Under the pieces are notes generated by a model, which did no database searches, was not told the origin of the DNA, and worked only from the letters and a program-made list of their open reading frames with translations. A program made the translations under genes and the position numbers. A DNA stretch of 64,000 nucleotides from Ananas comosus (Eukaryota; Streptophyta; Magnoliopsida; Poales; Bromeliaceae), in the NCBI RefSeq assembly GCF_001540865.1, contig NC_033622.1:15876647-15940646 (forward strand). The letters are read 5' to 3'. Shown in pieces: positions 54,401-64,000 of this stretch. The first letter of the stretch is position 1; each line of letters starts with the position of its first letter.

Positions 54401-56244
54401 ACAGAGGTTTAATTATGGTGTTACCTGAACAATAGGGTGATGATCTTTGGGGCTTATACTAAAATTCCACTCAGAAAAACCTTTATGATATGCTTTAACT
54501 TCCTCAGGAATTTTGCCTAATGTAACAGCAGAGTCAATTCGATTCGCCATTTCTTCGTATAGGTCCTGTCAAAAATTAAACAACTTCAATTTTGGACCTT
54601 TTGCAGATACATTTTTTGGGCAAGGATATTTAAAAACTTGATTACTATAGTGCTTTATTAAAAAGTAAAAAGGAGAAAATTTATTCCAATAGCTTCCTGC
54701 TATAGAAGAGTTATATAAGTTTTTAAGCCCTTTTTTTAGCTCCGAATTTTCTTATTCGATCCAATCCGACCTGACTCAGATCCAACCATCTTGGGCCAAG
54801 TTTGGACTTAAAATGGGGTTTATATATGCACCCGAGAACAAAACTAGTTGGCTTAATTTGGACCGAGGCAATATTTTGTTGACTTAATTTGGCCCTTGAT
54901 TCAGCATGAACTTGATTGATTGGAACGTTTGATACTATCAATAATATAATAGTCAAACTCTTATATATATAGAGTTAGACCGGAATACTCTTAATATAAC
55001 CTTCACTGACGACCATTCTTTAGCTGCAGCATCACCATTACCGCCGCTGCACGAATCCTGAGGCGCATCCAACGGTGAGAAGTATGCGGCCGGCGACCGA
55101 GGCTCGACGTTATACTTTCGGCAGAACGGGAGCCAGTGCTTTGCGAACCGTGCGGCCTCCCAGAGGGCGTAGAAGGTGAGGACGGAGCCACCGTCGTCGG
55201 AGAGGTAGACGTTGAGCTTCTCCGGCGGGTAGTCGTACGCCATGACGGAGAGCACCGTCGACACCACGAGGCTCGGCGGCTCGGCGTGCGGGTCGGCGGT
55301 GCACACAAATATATCCACGCCCGGCATATCCGATCCGTATCTGATCCAAATGTAGTTAATTTTCTTTTCTTTTAATAATAAAAAACACACACAAGTGTTT
55401 TCAGATATTTCATGCACGCAAATTGGGACTAAAGTTACCAACTAACTACTCCAGTGGTAGGTGCATGAGAAAAAACTTGTGATTTAAATATATAAATAAA
55501 ATCCTAATTACAATTAACCAACTTTATTTGTTGCGGGCTCAAAATTAAATAATAAAATGGAACCGTACGTATATATTATATTGCCGTCATGTGGAACACA
55601 CTGAATAGCTACATAGGATAATTAAACTCACGGAATTGTAAAGTGTAAATGCGATAATTAAACTATAATAATGTACTTGAAGTTTTTCGGATAATTAGAG
55701 AATAATAATTAATATATATTTACGGCTATATACGAACCTCAAAATTATGCTTTGCATTTATACCCCTGAACCCATATAGCTATAAAATAGGTGTCTTATC
55801 GAATTTTTTTTTTTTTTCTGAACTAAAAATCTAAGGGGCTTTTGTAAATTTTGGGATCCACACCGTATAAGAGATGAACACGTAGCGTTTTTCTTTTTTT
55901 TTTTTTTTTTTTTTAGAGATCCACACGTACCTTTGAGCGAGCTTGTCCTTGGAGGTGGAGCGGCGGATGGGGTTCCAGCGAACGGATTGAGTGAGGATCC
56001 AGTAGAAGCCGAACCAGAGCTCGGCCATGAACAACCCAATCCGAGCCCATCTCATCCCTTCTTCTTCTTCTCCTCCTCCTCCTCCTCCTCCTCCTACCAA
56101 TATTACTGTGTGATGAGTTGCTCTATAAAACCATATCAATAATATCCCCACTAACATGGAGCTCGCAAAAACCTTGTAACAACCCCTTCCCTTCGCTTCC
56201 TCCGTTACAAAGAGAGGGCCATTACTATTACTACTGCTTCCCAT
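51460..56244 (-). CDS. Cellulose synthase-like protein, CslE family, 8 exons, 752 aa
   Basis: Golgi or membrane glycosyltransferase family 2 enzyme; the product of CslE is not established. Exons (minus): 56244-55931, 55340-55001, 54565-54425, 54287-54156, 53995-53783, 53589-53365, 52853-52506, 52005-51460; total 2259 nt, one frame. Two N-terminal membrane helices (about 30-50 and 70-92) precede the catalytic domain. Motifs present: DDG at 153-155 (first Asp), DCD at 326-328, VED at 464-466 (where CesA has TED) and QHKRW at 504-508. Several C-terminal helices follow (for example [18 protein letters not shown]). The start is the ATG at 56244, just inside a (GA)n leader. A poly-Gly/Glu stretch near residue 60 comes from a GGA/GAG trinucleotide run. 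Intron 6 holds an N gap. Confidence 0.93.
53016..53216. other. N gap in CslE intron 6 with a 95 bp copy on both sides
   Basis: 53016-53110, ending at the N (53111), is repeated at 53122-53216. Only ten bases after the N are unique. Most likely the same DNA assembled twice from overlapping contigs, or two alleles. The coding exons are not touched. Confidence 0.85.
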
Positions 56245-56294
56245 CTCTCTCTCTCTCTCTCTCTCCAAGTGTGTTGTATGTTTTATTGATAGGT

Positions 56295-56336
<42 letters not shown>
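56245..56336. repeat. (CT)n, (AT)n and (GA)n microsatellites at the CslE start
   Basis: The (CT)n run at 56245-56264 abuts the CslE ATG, so the transcript leader would be a GA repeat. (AT)n at about 56295-56313 and (GA)n at 56314-56333 follow. Confidence 0.9.
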
Positions 56337-56339
56337 AAG

Positions 56340-56897
56340 AGTAGGGCTACTATATTTTTATATTTTTATAAGCAGAGAGTTTTTCGTACTCATAAGTTAT
56401 TTTGGATAATATAGCTTCCGAATCGATAATCCACTTTGTTAAATATAAGTTAGAGTATTTAAAATTTATAAAAAATAAATTTTGTAATTTTTCAAAATCA
56501 TAATAACGTTTATTAAGTATGTGTAAAATGAACTGTCAAAATTGAACAACGTCTTAAAAATGAATAATCGAATTTTTCAATTTAAGATCGGAATTATTGA
56601 TCTTTATTTAAATAGTGAATAAATTTTTTATTAAAAATTCAATCTATTTTTATTTTTTTACACCGATGTTATGAAAATACTTATACTAACGAAAGCATGG
56701 GCATTCAACAAAACCTATTTAATTGTAAGATAAATAATATCAAAATATTATAAAATTTAATTTTTAAAAATGTTAAATGCTCAAGATAATTTTAACTGTA
56801 ACGTTAAATCGTTGATTTAAAAGCTCTATCATCAAACAACTTACGGTACGAAAGCAATCATATTCATAAAAGTATTTACTGGGACTATATATATATA
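56340..56897. mobile_element. MITE-like element, family A, about 560 bp
   Basis: Left end 'tttttcgtactcataagtt...tagcttccgaatcgataat' faces right end 'atcgttgatttaaaagctctatcatc...acttacggtacgaaa'. The inverted match is imperfect but long. An (AT)n run follows at 56886. No ORF. Confidence 0.65.
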
Positions 56898-57422
56898 TAT
56901 AATAATATATATATATATATTTTTATATATATAAAAGGCATAGAAATTCCGACAATGACAGACGAGAATCATAAATGGAATAAAAAAATATTCCTTATAT
57001 TTTTAGGAACGGATTACAAACAGGTAAGAATGGTTAGCATTATTATCACATCTATAAAGAATCCAAAAAAAAAATAAAAAAATATTTCTATATTTTTTAC
57101 GACCATGTATAATAACTTAATAAAAAAATCTCAAATAAGAATGAACGGTTATGATTAATCTGTTAAAAATAGCATTCTTATCCATCTATAAATCCAATCT
57201 TACGAACGGTTGTTCGCAATTAAAAATGAACGATTCACTTAATTAAAATAATCTCAAATAAGACAAACGTTTATGATTAATTTGTTAAAAAATAGTATTC
57301 TTATCCAAAATTTTAATTATAGTGGATAAAATTAAATTTTAAATTTTAAAATAAATATGAATTAAATTTTGATGCTTTTTGTTTAAAAACACATATTTAA
57401 ATTTTAGATCATCAAAAATAAA

Positions 57423-57424
<2 letters not shown>

Positions 57425-57455
<31 letters not shown>

Positions 57456-57599
57456 ATATATTATATATATATATATATATATAATATATAATATTATTAC
57501 AAATTTTTAATAAATATAATATCAAATTTATATTGATTTAAAAATAAATTAAAAATATTATTACGTGCATTTGACGTACAACTCAGCTAGTGTGTATTG

Positions 57600-57680
<81 letters not shown>
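57425..57680. repeat. (AT)n and (GT)n microsatellites
   Basis: AT runs at about 57425-57490 and 57604-57637; a GT run at about 57640-57680. Confidence 0.95.
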
Positions 57681-57687
<7 letters not shown>

Positions 57688-59984
57688 TTGATTGTGCAGT
57701 CCCTGCACTGTCCCGAAATTACGACTGAGGCATTGTGCTTTTCATTTCCACTTGTAAGACTTTTATATATATTTTTATTTTTGGTGCGTTAGGTACGGTC
57801 CGCTACATGTAAGATCTTAAACTTTCACATATACTACAGTTTAATCCTTAAAAACAAAAAACAAAAGACAATATTAATTTGCTATAAAATGATTAATTTT
57901 TTTTAATTCTATTTAAAATAATCTAAAATGAATAAGATATTTTACCAGTAAAATAAATAAAATAATCTAGGAACTAAAGTACGTAATTAAATACTTCAAT
58001 TGAAACGTTACGATATCGAAGTGGTAAAGAAAAAATCTAAACATTTTAGCTGATATATATGATCGATGCAAGCAATGAACGATATAGATCATAATTGTTT
58101 ATGATCGAACCAAGTTACAAATAAGCATGCACGAGCGAGGGAGACTTTTAAACCAGTAGGTAAGTTTCTTAATCATCTACATGGAACTTAGTAAATGGTC
58201 TACGTCCAATTCTTATCGTGATCTTTGAAAATATAATTTTTTAATTTTTTTATTATATATTGGCCAAACTTATTATAGTGCTAATTGATGCCACGATATG
58301 CGGCTCCATTTTTCAATTTTAAATTTTAAAAAATCATGGTATTTATTTGTTTAATAATCACATATTCAAATAAGGCTTAAGAATATTTGTTGTTGTTGTT
58401 GTTTTTTTCTTATCACTAGATAAGCTATAGCTATTCACGTTAATCAAAACGATGCCTTGATGGGCCCCAGTGATCTTTGTTTGCATTTGTTTTGTGCATC
58501 CTAGTCAAAATTGCTACACTACGGCATGGACAAGTTTCAAAGTAAGCAAATTTATTATTTTACGGAGGTAGTTCCAAACTATTCTTTAGCTCATATTTTA
58601 GTTTTCTCAACTAGAATATATTTATAAATTCTATTTATAAAAACGTACAAAACTTATTTAAACTATGAATAATTTTGAATCGATTATCTAGTCTTTCAAA
58701 ATTTTAATTTTACTATATAACATTTTAATTTATTTGATTTAAGTCGGTTAATGATGCTTTTATTTTAAATTTAAATATATTGTTTATCTGTATAGGCTTA
58801 ATTAATATATTGAAAACAATTCGTATAACTATAAATTTATCAAAATAAATAATTAACTTAATTTTTAAAAGTCAAAGTGCCGTTGTACCACTCAAATCAA
58901 TTAAATTAAAAAGTTGGACCAAAAAATTTAAATTTTAAAAGATTGGATAGTCAACTCAAAATGGTTCATAATTCAGATAAGTTATGTATGTTTTTTTGTT
59001 AATAAATAAATAGGGCTGGCCAAGGGACAACTAATATATATTTTCCCTTTTTTTTTAATTTAGGACATCAAAACCAAACTGACAAAATATTTATAATTTA
59101 TTATGAATAATTGTGAAGATACAATGAATTGAGCCGGAATACTATTGATAGTAAAAAAAGGACAAATACTATTAATAATTTTCTAGCTCAACTCTCTCTC
59201 CCTCTATATATATATATATATATAAATATATATATATATGGACATGCAGAATAAGACAACATATTGATATTGGTCCAGATCTCTTTCTTCATAACATATA
59301 TTAATTGTAAGCTTTGATCAAACAAGGACAACTTATATAACTGGTTTCTCGATCTTAATTCTATCTCAAAGTGCTTTTTTTAGAAGCCAAAGACGCAGGC
59401 CTCATTAAATCCCTAGATATTTTTTAAGAAGCCAAAGATGCAGGCCTCATTAATTAAATGCCTAGATATTTGTAGAAAAGAACGAAAAATAATATTTGGA
59501 TCTCCGAGATAATATGACAAGGAAACATCAACATACAGAGAATTCAAAGTTCTCCTCATGCATGAAACTTCCTACACGAAGTGATATTTATTTGGAGGGG
59601 CTGTTTGAATTTGATGGGGATTGCATTATTTGCCTTTCTGAACTTGACCTACGTCACGGCGTAAGTAAGCAAGTAATAAAATATTAATGTAGGTGTCAAT
59701 TTTATTAAAATGTATATAAAATGCTTAGATTGGACATGAGACGTTTGTAAATTTAACGATGTAAAATAATTCAAATCTAATAAAATTTTTATAGAAAACT
59801 CTTTTTTACTATGCAGAATAAAATCAGTAGCTCTAATCTTAAATTCAAGTCTTTTATCACCATTTTTTTATGTGATTTTTATTTTCACCCGTATATTTTT
59901 AGATTACTCGATAGGTATGTAAATGATATTGAAAAATTATAAAATTTAATTTTCAAATATTTTCAATAGTGTAAATCAACTCTA
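57681..59984. other. Intergenic, no gene recognised
   Basis: AT-rich. A direct duplication of 'agaagccaaaga(c/t)gcaggcctcattaa' with 'cctagatatttt' (about 59380-59470) and a short inverted stretch around 59133-59195 (gccggaatactattgatagta ... tactattaataattttctagctc) are the only structures seen. An ORF at 59496-59687 matches nothing I know. Confidence 0.4.
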
Positions 59985-60068
59985 ATGGAGCCCATCATCG
60001 ATTTGGAAGCTGCTTTATTGAAAACAATTCGGTAGCACGGAAACCGACAGTATACCGGCTGGACTCTA
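59985..60068. repeat. One end of a family A element
   Basis: 'cccatcatcgatttggaagctgctttattgaaaac' is the subterminal core in the same orientation as at 70-110, followed by 'ccgacagtataccggctggactct', close to the terminal words of other copies. The matching left end is not identified. Confidence 0.45.
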
Positions 60069-61601
60069 TTTTAAATACCAAGAAAGGGAAAGGAAAAAAT
60101 TGATATAATTTTCAAAGGCGAATCGACCATCAATCTTAATCTTAAAGAACCCACATCATTCTACGGAGTAAAAAGAATTTGCAATGAGAAGGCAAAAATT
60201 ATTTAATGTTGCGTTTCATTACAGTATTTCTCATCAGCTCGACATACCAGTAGAAAGAGACATTAGAAACTCACTTTATGTAATGGACAGTGTTTGTCTC
60301 TAAACATTCCAAAAATTTACATAGAAATGCTGCTGAAATAGAAAAACAAGTACAGTGAGAAAAGGTTTAGACTGGGAATTTCCCGTTCAGCGAGCTTGTC
60401 GATTGAAACCATCATTGCTGACATCCACAACAATTAGAGACGGGTACGTAACTCGTAAACAGTCTGATACAGATGATCTGTAGCACCTATTTGGGGCATC
60501 GAGATTCGAGTATGGTTTGTATTCCCAGTGTTCAAGTTTAATTGGTAGCCCTATGTTTCTGGTCTTATCGCCTTGAGAAGCAAATGGACAATTATAATCC
60601 GGACAAATTGGAGGACATCGACTTGTGGTATTAAAAGTAAAATGCTTCGTTTTCTACCCATCATTAAGAAAAAGATTGATGGTGATGGCTCGACAATGGT
60701 AACAAATGCAATGATGTAAAGCATCTAGTACATACCACTATAGCAGGGGTCGATAGCATATGGATATTCTCCGGTGACCATTCTGAGGAATCTCCTTAAT
60801 CATCCAACTCCCTTCCCACAGAGATATTTGGACTGGTGGTTGTGAGGTCTCCAGAGCTGGCTGCGAGATTAACCAATGACATAAAGTGACACCTGAGTTT
60901 ACAAAATTACAGTTAAGTGACACAGGCGTACACTGGAAATGTCGAAAGACAACGACGAGAAATTATTGTGCACACCTTATGCATAGATACACCAGTGAAC
61001 TCTATCCAACTAACAATCCAATTCATTTCAACCTATCCTTTACTTCCCACCATTTAATGAGCAACGATAATTCTTCGTCTAAGAGTCAAAAGGAGAGTTT
61101 GATGGTGGTCGGTTGCCCAGAAGTGAGGACTTACGCGGAACAGCAGATGGCCATTTCTTTTTTCGTGGACCATGTTCTTGAATTTATCTCTAGTTAATGT
61201 GCGATGAACATATCCATATTCATTACCTAGAAACGAAGGACTAGAAAAGAAAAGGGCAAAATTCACCCACAGAAGTCACTTCTCTCGGAGAACCCACCCT
61301 TCTACTGTTTTTTATAACTTAGCTTAGCTCTATAATGCACCGGATCGATGATACGATGATTTCAAAATCCTAATTAGCATTTACCCCTGTTATATCCACA
61401 ATATAAGATCAAACTGACCAGAAGAGTCAAATTTCTAACTTTATTCTCAGCTCAAAAATAACATGTTACAGAACATTGCTCTGCAGCGAAGTTTACATGA
61501 TCTTATAGCAGAGTTTCACATAAATAAACTCGCTCGGTTGATATTTTATACAAAAATGTGCCAATAATAATACCTTAGTTCTTAAGCAGATTCCTTCTGA
61601 G
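60069..61601. other. Unassigned region, may include 3'UTR of the gene at 61.6 kb
   Basis: Base composition is less AT-rich than the flanking repeats and resembles transcribed non-coding DNA. ORFs at 60738-60923 (-) and 60886-61197 (+) overlap each other and match no family I know. I cannot call a gene. Confidence 0.35.
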
Positions 61602-62691
61602 TCATTTCCGTTTAACACTTTCTTCTACTCTGGTAAGAGCGTCGGTGATGACATCAATGCTCCAATCCTTTAAATCATCCTGCAAACAACAAAGATACAA
61701 ACAGTTTAAGGTAATCCCCTACACCTCTGAGAAACCAAATAAGAAACATAAGCACTACTTCCAATTTCAAGCTAGAGATGATGATGAAGCAAAACAGATT
61801 TACTTCAATTTATAGGGGGGGGCGAAAACCCCAAAATGGTGTATGAAAGAAAGAATAGAGAACTACATAGCATAATGTGACAAACAATCTTAGATTTGCC
61901 TAAAAGGTTTGAACATGCAGTTCTAAAGTTGCAATTGACCAACCAGATGTATGGGTTCTCCGGTTCTTATTCGAGCATTTGGGCGAGCCAATTTGGATTC
62001 GAAAGGAGTCCTCGGCCTAATTTCCTGGATCTCGTCCCATTCCTCACGGCTAAGCATTCTCACAGTCCCTTGCCCAGGCGGTGCCTTCTGTATCTTGCGT
62101 TCGAGCCTCTCTTGAGCTTTAGATTCATCGTACTGCCGATTACGCAGAGCACGAAGAATTACGCAATCCATTTCAAATCACGAAATGACAAAGCAGGAAC
62201 AATCAACTTAGGGGCACATTTTTGGTTGACATATGCAAAAATCTATCTCTTTAATTGTATATATCAGCTTCACAAGGTTGCAACTGTTACTAGCAAAAGA
62301 TAAATACAGCATATAATAAACTCGGATCGTAGTCACTATTTGAACTATAACAATTGAAAGTTTCAAATTAAAAGTTTCACATAATCTTTTCTCATTTCTC
62401 TGCATAGCAAATCACCACGGTTTGCTAATGTAAGAATAAAGAAGAAAAGGAGCGGGGTTGTAGTCCTTGTGGGTTAGGGTTTTGGAGAGATGCGGGGGTT
62501 AGTTTACCATCATGAGGAGCTTGGCGAAGAGGGCGATGGCGACGGCGGTGAGGACCATGGGCATGGTGGCGGTGTCGAGCCACGCCGAGGACTCGGGCGT
62601 CGCCACGAAGAACTCGTCCCGCGCCGGGTCGCGCCGCCGCCGCCGCGCCGCGCATCGCGCGCCCCGAGCGCGCCATCATCGATCGCAGCAT
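61602..62691 (-). CDS. Small conserved membrane protein, 3 exons, about 150 aa, frame break in exon 1
   Basis: Function not known to me. Exons: 62691-62508, 62132-61944, 61679-61602. Exon 1 reads DEFFVATPESSAWLD, then the single membrane helix MPMVLTAVAIALFAKLLMM. Exon 2 gives YDESKAQERLERKI and a very conserved-looking stretch REEWDEIQEIRPRTPFESKLARPNARIRTGEP; exon 3 ends LKDWSIDVITDALTRVEESVKRK. All three share one frame, but the only upstream ATGs (62691, 62679 and 62676) are in another frame, and the helix frame meets TGA about 16 codons upstream of DEFF. The shift must fall in the CGCCGCCGCC-rich stretch at about 62630-62670, where one base too many or two too few would explain it. A sequencing error there is more likely than a dead gene. 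Confidence 0.75.
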
Positions 62692-62806
62692 CGCCCGAAG
62701 CAAAGCCCGCGCCGCCCCGTGTTGGGATCGGGAGAGAGGCGACAACGGGGAAAAAACTCGATTTTTTTTTTTCACTTTTTCCGAAGTTTGTAATGTGGGC
62801 AGGGGT

Positions 62807-62871
62807 TGGGCCGTGTTGAGGCCCAAAGATGGGCCGAAACAAGGCCTTCCTGATGGGCCGCATTTGGCCCA
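62807..62871 (-). promoter_or_regulatory. Cluster of five TGGGCC/GGCCCA (site II) boxes
   Basis: Boxes at 62807-62812, 62820-62825, 62830-62835, 62854-62859 and 62866-62871 lie 116-180 bp upstream of the minus-strand start codon. Site II elements (TGGGCY), bound by TCP factors, are typical of plant housekeeping genes, including those for ribosomal and mitochondrial proteins. Confidence 0.7.
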
Positions 62872-64000
62872 CTTGTAATATACTTGTACAAAAAAATAAA
62901 CTTGTTCATGCAAACAAATAGGCTCTATATGGTTGTGGGGGATTCAGAAACCTTAATTTTGATCCATATCTTGTACTAAACAATGAATTCAAATCTTCAG
63001 TATCCAAATTTTAAAAAATTGTTTTAGAAGCAAGTTACTCATTTTGTTTATTATTTTAAAAATAAACTCAGTTAAAAATTTAAAACAATTAGATTTCGAA
63101 CTTTAATCCTCAACTACTAATTATTAAGTTCTTAACCAACAACGCTAAGTATACAAATGCTGCTCTTACAACATCCTATGCAAGCGTGGAACAATCCTAC
63201 GACTACATCGATATAAATAATAATAGCGAGAGCCACTATGAAGTACATCTGATTCTTGAATCATACCATCCATCTATTTTGCGTGTCATCTTTTCATGCG
63301 GTGCGGCGTTTTCTGACCGTTGTAACGATCACCTACTTGTGATACATATTGCCAAATATTTTCGTCGGGAAAATGAAAAAAAAAAGGGGGGGAAATAATA
63401 ATATTTAGCCAAAAATGTCAAACCTAATGGGGGAATATTTCAAGCTTAACTCCGGCTAAAATGTGTTTGCATTGCAACTTGACAAAGTCCACACCCAGAA
63501 TAACCCCGAAATTCCCTATCTCTCAGTGTCGCATATTCCATTTTTGGTCCACTCTAACCTTGTTAGAAAAATAATTTATTTTGTGCCCATTTCATATTCC
63601 CCATATTTCAATGTTGGGGTGCTCACACCCTTTAAAATATTCAAATTCAGGTACCACCGAAATAAATAATTTGAGAACTTGGTAGGTACAGCGGGGACTA
63701 ATTGTGTGAAAAACAAGAAGTTGCCTATAAATATATATATATATATATAGATCCAAATTAATTTAGTGCAATTTATATGATATTTATTGTTATATTTATA
63801 TGATAATTTCTAGAACTAGATAACCTACTCAAATTAAACAATTCGATAATGCAAGAGAAGTAAAATTTAATTAGAAAAGCATATCACCATCACCAAGAAA
63901 AAACTAGGTTGATATTTCAATTCAAACTGTTAGCTTTTACATCCTAGCTATATTATTATGTAGAAAAAAAAGAAAAGAAAAGAAAAGAAAAGGTTCATTG
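62872..64000. other. Intergenic, no gene recognised
   Basis: AT-rich DNA with an (AT)n run at about 63729-63748 and (AAAAG)n at the window end. ORFs at 63186 and 63463 match no family I know. Confidence 0.4.

Noticed and set aside
56245..56268. Longer CslE start giving an Arg-Glu repeat
   Set aside because: The upstream codon is TTG and the extra residues are translated GA microsatellite; the ATG at 56244 is the real start.
59496..59687. 63-codon plus-strand frame
   Set aside because: No family match, no splice or promoter context, and set in repeat-rich DNA.

Overview
The window is plant nuclear DNA. The genes are split by many GT-AG introns, the intergenic DNA is AT-rich and full of microsatellites, MITE-like inverted repeats and LTR-element remains, and several first exons are very GC-rich (the TRM10-like gene, the gene at 62 kb). 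That 5'-to-3' GC fall is typical of monocots, and a commelinid monocot is my best guess; the species cannot be fixed from this sequence. Four single-N gaps (1306, 15906, 50010, 53111) show a draft short-read assembly. At three of them a 95-98 bp stretch is repeated at the contig ends.

Layout. 1-4 kb: repeats and a possible orphan 5'UTR exon. 4.2-9.9 kb (-): a complete 10-exon fatty acyl-CoA reductase gene with a 292 bp miniature LTR retrotransposon in one intron. 10-14.4 kb: MITE, AT-rich DNA and a ~100 bp minisatellite. 14.4-16.0 kb (-): the end of a Ty3/gypsy chromovirus (integrase, chromodomain, polypurine tract, LTR), with its middle lost in an assembly gap. 17.0-17.6 kb (-): a frame-disrupted LEC1-type NF-YB gene. 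18-23.3 kb: repeats. 23.4-30.3 kb (+): a complete 8-exon INCENP-like gene. 31.2-33.7 kb (-): a TRM10-like tRNA m1G/m1A methyltransferase. 35.2-41.7 kb (-): a 16-exon NusB-NSUN rRNA m5C methyltransferase with one probable GC-AG intron. 42.1-46.4 kb (-): a CC-NB-LRR resistance gene of RPM1 type. 47.8-50.8 kb (+): a small RIN4/NOI-domain gene, head-to-head with the NLR. 51.5-56.2 kb (-): a cellulose synthase-like E gene. 56.3-61.6 kb: MITEs, microsatellites and unassigned DNA. 61.6-62.7 kb (-): a small conserved one-helix membrane protein gene with a frame break in its GC-rich start and five TGGGCC/GGCCCA boxes upstream.

The genes do not form one pathway. The neighbours most likely to work together are the RPM1-type NLR and the RIN4/NOI gene, because RIN4 is the protein that RPM1 guards in Arabidopsis. 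Exon joins below were worked out by hand; in each intact gene they give one continuous reading frame, with exon lengths summing to a multiple of three. I found no tRNA, rRNA or CRISPR features.
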